From Marinobacter salinisoli (GTDB taxonomy: Bacteria; Pseudomonadota; Gammaproteobacteria; Pseudomonadales; Oleiphilaceae), in NCBI RefSeq assembly GCF_017301335.1, contig NZ_CP071247.1:2852001-2916000 (forward strand): a stretch of DNA of 64,000 bases. Direction: 5' to 3'. Numbering within the stretch: the stretch's first letter is position 1; each line of letters starts with the position of its first letter. Positions 52,722 through 60,545 of the stretch are shown one piece after another. Position numbers and translations under genes: made by a program. The notes under the pieces were generated by a model. It searched no databases, was not told where the DNA came from, and saw only the letters and a list, made by a program, of their open reading frames with translations.

Positions 52722-55208
52722 CTACTCAAGACGCCGCAGCAAAAGCATGGGAGAGACATTCAATACCGGGCCGAGTTGCCACCGGCCAAATAAGGCCAGC
52801 ACGACCGCACTCACCAGCGGAACGAAAGTCACAATGGGCCAGTGCCACTGAAAGCTGCCCTCAAACATGCCATATTGCAGGGCCCACACGGCCGCTTCCG
52901 CCGCCACCACACCAATCAGACCGGCAAACCCGCCCAGCAGTGCAAATTCCAGCATGGTACTGCGCACCAGCAAGGACTGGCGCCCACCCAGAGTCCGCAG
53001 TAAGGCGCCCTCCCGCTGTCGGTCTTTGAGCGTGGCACTGACCACGGCCGCCATCACCACCAGCGCAGCAGCCAGAATCAGTGCCAGAATCGCTTCGATC
53101 GCCCGGGTGACCTGGCCGACGATCATCTGGATACGGTCAATAATGTGGTCAATCTCCAGCACCGAAATGGTCGGGAAACGGCGGGAAAATTCATTCAACG
53201 CCTGTTTGTTCTGCTCCGGCAGGAAGAAACTGGTAATCCAGGTTGCCGGCATATCCGTCAGCCCGCCGTTGGGTGGAAACGCCATGTAAAAATTGGGTTT
53301 CATGCTATCCCACTGGACTGTCCGGATGCTGGTGACCGGTTCAGTCACCTTGGCCGAGCCGATGGTAAAGGTCAGACGATCGCCAATCTTCAACCCTAAC
53401 CTTCCGGCAAGCTGGGCCTCGACAGAAACGCCCTCTGTCTGCCCGGCCTCGAACCAGGCACCTTCCACGATTTCATTATCCGATGGCAAGGTTGCCATCC
53501 AGGTCAGGTTCAGTTCGCGGTTCAAGGCATTGATACGCTCATCCTTGCTGACCGCTTCTTTGATCGGGCGTCCGTTCAGTTCGGTCAGTCGACCGCGAAC
53601 CATTGGATACAGCTGATCCAGGGAGTGACCGCTTTGTGCCCAGAAATCACCCACCTCGTCCACCGCGTCCGGGGCGATGTTGATCAGGAAATGATTCGGA
53701 GCATCGTCCGGTAACTGGGCCTGCCAGTCGTCCAGTAACGAGGAACGCACCAGAACCAGCGTCGCCGCCAGCATCAGGGTCATTGAAAACACGGCCATCT
53801 GCGACAGGCTGGCGCGACGATGGCGATACAGCCCAACCAACGCCAGCCGCCACGAATTTCCACCGCCCTTCACGCGCCGCAGCAGCGACATCAGCACGCC
53901 GCCCAGCAACCCCAGCACCGCCAGCAACAGAACCAGCCCGCCCAGCAGTGCCACCACCAACACCAACTCGCCGGCATACAGCCAGACCAGGCCGAACACC
54001 GCCAGAATCGCAATCACGCTATCGGGGATCGCTTCCCGGCCACGTTCACCCGGCTGACTGCGCAGCACCCTCATGGCCGGCACCTGCCGGAGCCGGCGAA
54101 TTGGCGGGTAGGCAAAGGCAAACAGCGACACCAGTGCCGTCAAAAGTGCCGGGGTTAATGCTGCGGGGTCCAACTGAAAATCCACCGGCCGCTCCAGCAC
54201 ATCACTGAGTATTCGGGTCAGCAGCCAGAAAAGCGGTAGAGCAACCAGCAAGCCACCGACAACACCTGCTACGCCCCACAGCGCCAGCCGCCGCAGGTAA
54301 AGCTTGCCAATTCCGGAGCCGTTCAGCCCCAGGGTTTTCAGCAAAGCCACGGTATCCCTCTGGGACAGCGAATACTGCCGGCTGGCGACAGCGACTGCGA
54401 CAGAAGCCAGGAGGACGGCAAGGCTACCACCCAGTAGCAGGAACCGTTCTGCACGCTGGAGAGACCGTGAGAAGGTTTCACCGTCCCGCACCCCTTCCCA
54501 CTCGTGACTGGGATGAAGCTGTGGTTTCAGCCACTCGTGGTAGCGGTTCAGCGCCTCTTCCTCGCCGGCGAACAGGTAGACATATTCAACCCGGCTGCCT
54601 TCTTGTATCACCCCGGTGGACGGCACATCATCAACGTGCATCATCACGCGCGGCGCCAGTGCAGACAGGCGAAAGCCACCGTCCGGTTCACGAATCAAAA
54701 GCCCGGAAACAGTCAGGCTTCGGCTGCCGACTTCCAGAGAGTCCCCGATCTCCAGCTCCAGCAAGCGCAGCAATCTGGGATTGATCCAGACCTCTCCTGG
54801 CGCAGGCCCGGAACCAACCAGAGATCTGTCATCGTCGGGCGCATTCTGGAATTCAATCTCACCCCGCAACGGATATTCATCGCTGACCGCTTTGACAGAC
54901 ACCAGCTGAAAGCCGCCTGTGCCGAAGACCATGGTGGAGAACTCAATCATCCGGCCCGTGGACAGGCCACGGTTCGCCGCTTCATCCATCCATTCAGGCG
55001 GAATCTCCCTCCCATTCTCCGCTTCCAGTTGTCGGTCCGCTGCCAGGAAGGAGCTTGCCGAGGTCACCAGGGTTCTTTGTAACTGACTGGCGAACAGCGC
55101 AATGGTAGCCACGGTGGCCACCGCGATGATCAGGGCGACGAGAACCACCCGCACATCCCGTTCGCGCCAATCCCGGCGCACGGACATCAGTTTCTCAGCC
55201 GCCAGCAT
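52722..55208 (-). CDS. ABC transporter permease, YbbP-like (FtsX family)
   Basis: An 828-aa inner-membrane protein with about ten predicted spans and large periplasmic loops (E. coli YbbP 804). It begins LMSVRRDWRERDVRVVLVALIIAVATVATIALFASQLQRTL. The FtsX-type blocks are GGSLAVLLASVAVAVASRQYSLSQRDTVALLKTLGLNGSGI (first) and ILALILAAALVVMAAVVSATLKDRQREGALLRTLGGRQ (second). The gene overlaps the ATPase stop by one base. Such pairs usually extract or move lipophilic molecules rather than import solutes. Confidence 0.9.
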   Translation of the reverse strand: MLAAEKLMSVRRDWRERDVRVVLVALIIAVATVATIALFASQLQRTLVTSASSFLAADRQLEAENGREIPPEWMDEAANRGLSTGRMIEFSTMVFGTGGFQLVSVKAVSDEYPLRGEIEFQNAPDDDRSLVGSGPAPGEVWINPRLLRLLELEIGDSLEVGSRSLTVSGLLIREPDGGFRLSALAPRVMMHVDDVPSTGVIQEGSRVEYVYLFAGEEEALNRYHEWLKPQLHPSHEWEGVRDGETFSRSLQRAERFLLLGGSLAVLLASVAVAVASRQYSLSQRDTVALLKTLGLNGSGIGKLYLRRLALWGVAGVVGGLLVALPLFWLLTRILSDVLERPVDFQLDPAALTPALLTALVSLFAFAYPPIRRLRQVPAMRVLRSQPGERGREAIPDSVIAILAVFGLVWLYAGELVLVVALLGGLVLLLAVLGLLGGVLMSLLRRVKGGGNSWRLALVGLYRHRRASLSQMAVFSMTLMLAATLVLVRSSLLDDWQAQLPDDAPNHFLINIAPDAVDEVGDFWAQSGHSLDQLYPMVRGRLTELNGRPIKEAVSKDERINALNRELNLTWMATLPSDNEIVEGAWFEAGQTEGVSVEAQLAGRLGLKIGDRLTFTIGSAKVTEPVTSIRTVQWDSMKPNFYMAFPPNGGLTDMPATWITSFFLPEQNKQALNEFSRRFPTISVLEIDHIIDRIQMIVGQVTRAIEAILALILAAALVVMAAVVSATLKDRQREGALLRTLGGRQSLLVRSTMLEFALLGGFAGLIGVVAAEAAVWALQYGMFEGSFQWHWPIVTFVPLVSAVVLALFGRWQLGPVLNVSPMLLLRRLE

Positions 55209-55936
55209 CAGTCCGCGGCCTCCCGAGCCAGTTCCGGCTCCGTCAGCTCACCGGCCTCGATATGAAATTGCCGGCCACACCGGGCTGCCAGGTGTTCGTC
55301 GTGGGTGACCATCACCAGGGTGGTGCCCTGCTCCCGGTTCAACGCCATCAGCAGGTCCGACACCGCCTGGCCAGTGCGGTTGTCCAGGTTGCCCGTGGGC
55401 TCATCCGCAAACAGAACCACAGGCTCCGAGGCAAACGCCCGTGCAATCGCCACTCGTTGCTGCTCCCCGCCCGATAACTGACGGGGTGTGTGGTTCAGCC
55501 GCTCACCCAGTCCGACTCGCTCAAGCAACTCCCTGGCTCTCGCCTCCGGCCGGTCGAAACCTGCGAGCTCCAACGGCAGCATGACGTTTTCCAACGCCGT
55601 CAACGCCGGCAACAGTTGGAACGACTGGAACACGAAGCCTACACGTCGGGCCCTGAGCTGGGCTCGCTCATCCTCGCTCAGATCGCTGATCACTGCGCCG
55701 TCGAGTTCCACCTTGCCTTCGCTCGGCGTGTCGAGGCCCGCCAGCAAACCGAGCAAGGTGGTCTTGCCGGAACCAGACCGGCCGACAATGGCTACCGACT
55801 CGCCACGATTGATTTCCAGATTGACCCCCTGCAAGATCGTTAGCGTATCGCTTTCCAGGCTCACCCGGTGGGTCAGGTGTGACACCCGCAGCATCGGGCG
55901 GCGTTGGTCGGAATTGGGATGGACCATCTGATTCAC
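55208..55936 (-). CDS. ABC transporter ATPase, YbbA-like (LolD subfamily)
   Basis: Nucleotide-binding partner of the YbbP-like permease. Walker A is IVGRSGSGKTTLLGLLAG, signature RQLSGGEQQRVAIARAF, Walker B PVVLFADEPTGNLD, switch His VTHDEHLA. The GTG at 55936 was chosen because GGGAG lies five bases before it; an ATG at 55927 and a TTG at 55957 are alternatives. Divergent from tesA, as in E. coli where ybbA and tesA also lie back to back. Confidence 0.94.
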   Translation of the reverse strand: MNQMVHPNSDQRRPMLRVSHLTHRVSLESDTLTILQGVNLEINRGESVAIVGRSGSGKTTLLGLLAGLDTPSEGKVELDGAVISDLSEDERAQLRARRVGFVFQSFQLLPALTALENVMLPLELAGFDRPEARARELLERVGLGERLNHTPRQLSGGEQQRVAIARAFASEPVVLFADEPTGNLDNRTGQAVSDLLMALNREQGTTLVMVTHDEHLAARCGRQFHIEAGELTEPELAREAAD

Positions 55937-55969
55937 TGAAACTCCCGGTTCTGTCAACTGGTTTATTTA

Positions 55970-56626
55970 ATGCAGCACAGAGTAAACAATGCTTCTATGA
56001 ATACGGCACAAGTGACCGCCAGATCAATAGTTTTCCTCTTATTCGTGGGCTTCGCGCTGCCTGTTTTCAGCAAGCAGAGCACCGTTCTGATCGTCGGAGA
56101 CAGCCTCAGCGCTGCCTATGGTGTTCCCTCGGAGCAAGCGTGGGTGCAGTTGCTGCAGCAGCGCCTGAACAGCAATGGCTTGTCGCAGTGGCAGGTGGTG
56201 AATGCCAGCATCAGCGGCGAAACCACCGACGGCGGTGCACGCCGATTACCAAAGCTGCTGCAAGAGCACGAACCGGACGTCGTGGTGATTGAATTGGGCG
56301 GCAACGATGGATTGCGGGGCTTCCCACCAAACGTCATCGAGTCCAACCTGGAGAACATGATCCAGAGGGTACAGGAATTCGGGGCAGACGCGGTGCTGGT
56401 GGGCATTCAGATTCCGCCCAATTACGGTCAACGCTACACCCAGATGTTTGCCGAGATTTTCCCGAAATTATCTGAGCGTTACGGCACGGCTCTGGTGCCT
56501 TTTTTCCTGGAGGGGATATACGACGCGGAAGGCCTGATGCAGGACGACGGGATTCATCCGACTGTCGAGGCCCAGCCGAAGATGCTCGATAATGTCTGGC
56601 CAGTCTTGCGCCCCCGGTTAGAGTGA
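55970..56626 (+). CDS. tesA: Arylesterase/acyl-CoA thioesterase I (TesA/GDSL family)
   Basis: A 218-aa periplasmic SGNH hydrolase acting on acyl-CoA, lysophospholipid and aryl esters in E. coli. The signal is hydrophobic IVFLLFVGFALPVFS. Block I: VLIVGDSLSAAYGV with nucleophile Ser; block III: VVIELGGNDGLRGF (oxyanion Asn); block V: DDGIHPTVEAQPKMLDNVWP with catalytic Asp/His. The ATG at 55970 gives a longer N-terminus than the ATG at 55997; no ribosome binding site decides between them. Neighbouring ybbA/ybbP homologues keep the E. coli arrangement. Confidence 0.93.
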   Translation: MQHRVNNASMNTAQVTARSIVFLLFVGFALPVFSKQSTVLIVGDSLSAAYGVPSEQAWVQLLQQRLNSNGLSQWQVVNASISGETTDGGARRLPKLLQEHEPDVVVIELGGNDGLRGFPPNVIESNLENMIQRVQEFGADAVLVGIQIPPNYGQRYTQMFAEIFPKLSERYGTALVPFFLEGIYDAEGLMQDDGIHPTVEAQPKMLDNVWPVLRPRLE

Positions 56627-56646
56627 CGCCCCTGGCCTATTGGCCT

Positions 56647-57651
56647 CTAGATCTCGTTCTGGAGGAAGGCAATCGCTCGCCGTTCGGACCAGTACAATCC
56701 GTCCCGGGCATGCTCAACAAACCCCACATGGCCGCCCCATCGGGGGTATTCCGCCCGGACATGCCCGCCCAGGATTCCATCAGCCTGCGGATAACACTGG
56801 CCAGACAAAAACGGATCATCCTGCGCATTGACCATCAGCGCGGGAACCCGTATGTCTCTGAGCCGGTGCAGCGCAGAGGCCTGGCGCCAATAATCATCGG
56901 CATCGCGGAAACCATGCAGTGGCGCGGTGTACCGATCATCAAACTGGCGAAAGTTACGGATCGATTCGAAGTCGGAAATATCGATAAGATCGGGAAACTT
57001 CTCCGACTTTTCCTTCATTTTTACATGAAGATCCCGTAAAAAACGGGTCATGTAGACCTTCCGGCTAGGGCGTGCCAGCACCTCCGCGCTGCCCGCCAGG
57101 TCACAGGGGACCGAATAGGTCACGGCGCCACAAATTCGGCTATCGAGGCGTTCTCCCTGTTCGGCCAGGTAGAGCAAGGTCAGGTTGCCACCCATGCTAA
57201 AACCCGACAGCGCAATCTGACCGTAGGGCCTGGCGAGCACATGCCCCAACACCCGATCCAGATCCTCTGTGGAACCGCTGTGGTAGAAGCGCGGTTGCCG
57301 GTTCATCACTCCGCCACAGGAGCGGTAATTCCAGGCCAGCACATCCCAGCCCGCATTCATTAACGCCCGGGCCAATCCAAGCACATAGGGCCGCTTGCTG
57401 TGGCCCTCAAGGCCGTGCGAAATAACCGCCAGGCGGCCGCTGCCCTGCCGATACCAGTCGAGGTGAAGTTCGTCATCATCGTCCGTGGTCAACACCTCCC
57501 GCTCGGGTTCAAAGATGCTGACCGTTCGGAACAAAGTGGGCCAGACCGATTGCACGTGCCCATTTCGAAGCCAGTGTGGAGGGCGGTATGCCATGCCATC
57601 GAGCCGGATATCATCGGGTAAAGGTTGAGGGTTGAATTCCATCGCCGTCAT
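56647..57651 (-). CDS. Alpha/beta hydrolase, YheT family
   Basis: A 334-aa cytosolic hydrolase (E. coli YheT 340). It starts PPHWLRNGHVQSVWPTLFR and has the segments VISHGLEGHSKRPYVLGLARALMNAGWDVLAWNYRSCGG and ALSGFSMGGNLTLLYLAEQG with nucleophile Ser in GFSMGG. The Asp and His of the triad lie in NAQDDPFLSG and WGGHVGFVEHARDGLYWSE. The substrate is unknown. It is convergent with tesA, about 20 bases away. Confidence 0.92.
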   Translation of the reverse strand: MTAMEFNPQPLPDDIRLDGMAYRPPHWLRNGHVQSVWPTLFRTVSIFEPEREVLTTDDDDELHLDWYRQGSGRLAVISHGLEGHSKRPYVLGLARALMNAGWDVLAWNYRSCGGVMNRQPRFYHSGSTEDLDRVLGHVLARPYGQIALSGFSMGGNLTLLYLAEQGERLDSRICGAVTYSVPCDLAGSAEVLARPSRKVYMTRFLRDLHVKMKEKSEKFPDLIDISDFESIRNFRQFDDRYTAPLHGFRDADDYWRQASALHRLRDIRVPALMVNAQDDPFLSGQCYPQADGILGGHVRAEYPRWGGHVGFVEHARDGLYWSERRAIAFLQNEI

Positions 57652-57725
57652 AACAACGTCTCCCTGTCACTACGAACGTCTGCAGAGCATGTTTTGTACA
57701 ATTTTTAACCTGCCAAATCAGGGGG

Positions 57726-57754
57726 TTGACCCGGCCTCTTAAAGTCCTTAATAT
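57726..57754 (+). promoter_or_regulatory. Sigma-70 promoter for tRNA-Asn
   Basis: TTGACC (57726-57731), a 17-base spacer and TAATAT (57749-57754), 20 bases before the mature tRNA 5' end. Confidence 0.82.
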
Positions 57755-57774
57755 GCGCGCCACTTCGACGATGT

Positions 57775-57850
57775 TCCCCGATAGCTCAGTTGGTAGAGCA
57801 ACGGACTGTTAATCCGTTTGTCGCTGGTTCGAGCCCAGCTCGGGGAGCCA
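57775..57850 (+). tRNA. tRNA-Asn (anticodon GTT)
   Basis: A 76-base cloverleaf with encoded CCA. Acceptor TCCCCGA/TCGGGGA, D-arm GCTCAGTTGGTAGAGC, anticodon stem CGGAC(T)/... with loop CTGTTAA (anticodon GTT), T-arm with GGTTCGAGCCC. Discriminator base G. Confidence 0.97.
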
Positions 57851-57858
57851 CTTATTTC

Positions 57859-57894
57859 AAAATGCCGCTGCTTCTTACGAACAGCGGCATTTTT
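57859..57894 (+). terminator. Terminator of tRNA-Asn
   Basis: AAAATGCCGCTG (57859-57870) pairs with CAGCGGCATTTT (57882-57893), followed by T. It lies 9 bases after the tRNA and also between it and the convergent aminopeptidase gene. Confidence 0.9.
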
Positions 57895-57904
57895 CGTTTC
57901 AGGC

Positions 57905-59194
57905 CTACAAGACCCTTTCCCGCTGCATAAATTCGGTCAGCACCCGAAAAAGAGTATAGCCATCTTCGGCGCCGATGAGCTCACGAATCGAATGCATACC
58001 AAATTGGGGCACGCCAATATCGAGAGTGGTTACGCCAAGGTTACCCGCCGTCAACGGGCCGATCGTACTGCCGCAAGCCATGTCACTACGCACCACAAAG
58101 CTCTGATGCGGCAAGCCAAGCTCATCGCTGATATGGCGATACAGCCCGGCCGATCGGCTGTTGGTGGCATAGCGCTGATTATGATTAATCTTGATGACCG
58201 GGCCCTGATTCAGGATTGGCCCATGGTTCTGATCATGGCGATCCGCGTAATTCGGGTGGATGCCGTGGGCATTGTCCGCGGAGATCATCATTGAATGGGC
58301 AATCGCCCTTGCCTTACCTGCTCCGCACCACCGATCGAGCACAGCCGACAGGAATGGCCCCTGGGCACCTTCGGCCGATACACTTCCCACTTCCTCATGA
58401 TCATTACACACCAGCAGCGCGGCTTCGTCGCCAGTGGTGTTGAGCAAGGACTGCAATCCGATATAACAGCTCAACAAGTTGTCCATTCGAGCAGAGGCAA
58501 TGAACTCATCGCGCAAACCGACGAAGGACGCACTCGCGGTGTCATAGAAACTCAGCTCATAACCCAGTACCTTTTTGGCAATGATCCCGGACTGTTCTTG
58601 GATCTGACCCTTCAGTAACTCCGGGAAACTTGTGCTGTCACCATCGGCAACCTGCATGATCACCGGTGGCAGATCGGTCTGCGGGTTCACAGCGCGGCTG
58701 TTGTTGGCCTCCCGATCAAGATGGATGGCAAGGCTGGGAATAAACGCCACTGGCTTTGTGAAATCGATCAGCGTGTCCCTGACCTCGCCGTTGTCGTCCA
58801 GAATTGTGACTCGCCCAGCCAAAGACAGATCACGATCAAACCACGGGTTCAGTAACACACCGCCATAAACTTCCACGCCAAGCTGGAAGTAACCCTTCCG
58901 GCGAAGCTCCGGGTTGGGTTTCACTTTCAGGCAGGGACTATCGGTATGAGCGCCCACCATACGGATACCGGAGGTGGTCACGTCTTTACTGCCGGTGCGG
59001 AACGCCACCATAGAGGTACCGTTGCGGGTAACGTAGTAACCCTGCCGGCTTTCCAGGGTCCAGTCTTCCCGCTCGTCGAGCTCCTTGAAGCCAGCTTCAT
59101 CCAGCCGGGCTTTCATGGTCGCCACAGCGTGCCATGGTGTTGGCGACCCATTCAGAAACGCCAGAAGTTCTTTGTTGAATTCAATGTGTTCCAT
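57905..59194 (-). CDS. M18 family aminopeptidase
   Basis: A 429-aa zinc aminopeptidase of the aspartyl-aminopeptidase-like M18 group. The ATG at 59194 has AGGA five bases upstream. Motifs: ELLAFLNGSPTPWHAVATM, VGAHTDSPCLKVKPNP (metal His/Asp), RLDNLLSCY-type dimer region, LLVCNDHEEVGSVSAEGAQGPFL (catalytic Glu pair), and NLGVTTLDIGVPQFGMHSIRELIGAEDGY near the end. Length and motifs match PepB/ApeB-type enzymes of pseudomonads. Located convergent with tRNA-Asn. Confidence 0.92.
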   Translation of the reverse strand: MEHIEFNKELLAFLNGSPTPWHAVATMKARLDEAGFKELDEREDWTLESRQGYYVTRNGTSMVAFRTGSKDVTTSGIRMVGAHTDSPCLKVKPNPELRRKGYFQLGVEVYGGVLLNPWFDRDLSLAGRVTILDDNGEVRDTLIDFTKPVAFIPSLAIHLDREANNSRAVNPQTDLPPVIMQVADGDSTSFPELLKGQIQEQSGIIAKKVLGYELSFYDTASASFVGLRDEFIASARMDNLLSCYIGLQSLLNTTGDEAALLVCNDHEEVGSVSAEGAQGPFLSAVLDRWCGAGKARAIAHSMMISADNAHGIHPNYADRHDQNHGPILNQGPVIKINHNQRYATNSRSAGLYRHISDELGLPHQSFVVRSDMACGSTIGPLTAGNLGVTTLDIGVPQFGMHSIRELIGAEDGYTLFRVLTEFMQRERVL

Positions 59195-59310
59195 GATGTT
59201 CCTGATTGAATGATAATGACCGGCACAGTATCGCACGAAGCCGTTTGGGCTCATACCGGCCCTACGGACATCCACCACCTAATCCGGTGCTGAGCCCTCA
59301 GGAGCCTACC

Positions 59311-59793
59311 GTGTCCATACCCAGATTCCTTGATATTGAATATTGCCAGACCGACGACGCCCTCTTCCCCACCGCCATTGCCTGGTCCCTTGAAGATGGC
59401 CGGATGAAAACGGTGATTATCACCCCTGACGAAGACTGGCTGCCCGCCGATGGTGACCTGGGTGACATCGACCTGCGTTACCTTGAAGAACAGGGTGTGC
59501 CGCTGCTGGATGTGGTTAGGGAGCTCCATGAGGACCTGCCCGACCAGACGGTATACGTCGATGGGCTGGACCCGGACGAAATCCTGGTAGACAAGTTGTT
59601 TTCAGCTGTGGCCCAGGAAGCTCCGTTTGAAATTGCGCCCATCAGTGAGCTGATCACCGGGCTGGACACTGACACACTGGAAGACCAGCGACGGCAGCTG
59701 ATGATTGACGAAGGCCTGGAACCGCAGCTGCCGGAAAACGGCGTCTATGCGCTATTGCTGATGGCCCGAAATGAGGGCCTGATGGACGACTAA
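59311..59793 (+). CDS. Unknown protein with RNase H-like exonuclease features
   Basis: A 160-aa protein. The GTG at 59311 was chosen since AGGAG precedes it at 6 bases. The start RFLDIEYCQTDDALFPTAIAWSLEDGRMKTVIITPDEDWLP recalls DEDD exonucleases (DIE, then a strand with PxxIAW). A later VYVDGLDPDEILVDKLF resembles the second acidic motif (YxDGxxxD). A third Asp and a motif H/Y near the end are not evident. It may be a divergent or inactive RNase H-fold protein; no match to a named family is claimed. It lies between the aminopeptidase and the porin-like gene, on the opposite strand to pepM18. Confidence 0.6.
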   Translation: MSIPRFLDIEYCQTDDALFPTAIAWSLEDGRMKTVIITPDEDWLPADGDLGDIDLRYLEEQGVPLLDVVRELHEDLPDQTVYVDGLDPDEILVDKLFSAVAQEAPFEIAPISELITGLDTDTLEDQRRQLMIDEGLEPQLPENGVYALLLMARNEGLMDD

Positions 59794-59909
59794 CACTCTT
59801 CCCGCCAATTTCGCCCGACACAGGGAAGTGTGACACGGGTCGACGTAACAGTCGGTTACAAAAGGCAAAATCGGGCCCGTATCCGCTGAAGTCAGGAAGC
59901 CCGATAACA

Positions 59910-60542
59910 ATGAACCAGGTCCTGCGAACCGCCCTGCTCGCTGCATTGATCACCTCCACGCTGTCTGCCGCACCGGCCGCTTCCGCGCAGGAACAGTTCC
60001 GCGAAGATCTTCACTACGTGGGCCTCATGGGAACCCTGTTTAATCACCGTTCGGTGCTGGAGCGAGTGCCTGTTGAGGGTGGCGGGAGAACCTCGCAGTA
60101 TCAGGAAGGCTGGGGATCGGGTGTCACCCTGGTTGCAGGCGACCATCTCAGCGACCTTTTCCATGTCGAATTCCGGCTTGGCGGCGGCTTCAAGGACGCC
60201 GATATTGGCAGCACCGGCGCGTCACTGGCTATCGACTATTTCGCCAGCTGGTACATCGGCCTGCATTACCCGCTTGGCGAGGCCGCTAACGTTTACGGGC
60301 AGTTTGGTTTTTCCTACATAGCAGGGGATGCAGACTTGCCGAATGAGGACGCGATGAACGCCTTCCCGCAGCTGCAAAAAGAGTTCCCGGAAAGCGCCTT
60401 CAGCATGAGCTGGGTGGCGGGCCTGGATTACGAAGTGGTCGACAACGTCTACGTCGTGCTGGAAGGCGGCAACCTGTTCGAGGACACCCTAACCGAGGTT
60501 AATACCTTCCAGTTCTCAAGCGGCGTGCGCTACGAATTCTAA
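59910..60542 (+). CDS. Outer-membrane beta-barrel protein
   Basis: A 210-aa protein with Sec signal ending SAA-PAASAQEQ. The mature part has alternating hydrophobic/aromatic strands (HYVGLMGTLFNHR, FHVEFRLGGGF, YFASWYIGLHYPLG, NVYGQFGFSYIAG, FSMSWVAGLDYEV, VYVVLEGGNLF, FQFSSGVRYEF) and ends in a C-terminal Phe, as eight-stranded barrels do. It resembles the OmpA-like/OMP_b-brl fold. The function is unknown. Convergent with rlmKL. Confidence 0.85.
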   Translation: MNQVLRTALLAALITSTLSAAPAASAQEQFREDLHYVGLMGTLFNHRSVLERVPVEGGGRTSQYQEGWGSGVTLVAGDHLSDLFHVEFRLGGGFKDADIGSTGASLAIDYFASWYIGLHYPLGEAANVYGQFGFSYIAGDADLPNEDAMNAFPQLQKEFPESAFSMSWVAGLDYEVVDNVYVVLEGGNLFEDTLTEVNTFQFSSGVRYEF

Positions 60543-60545
60543 CCT

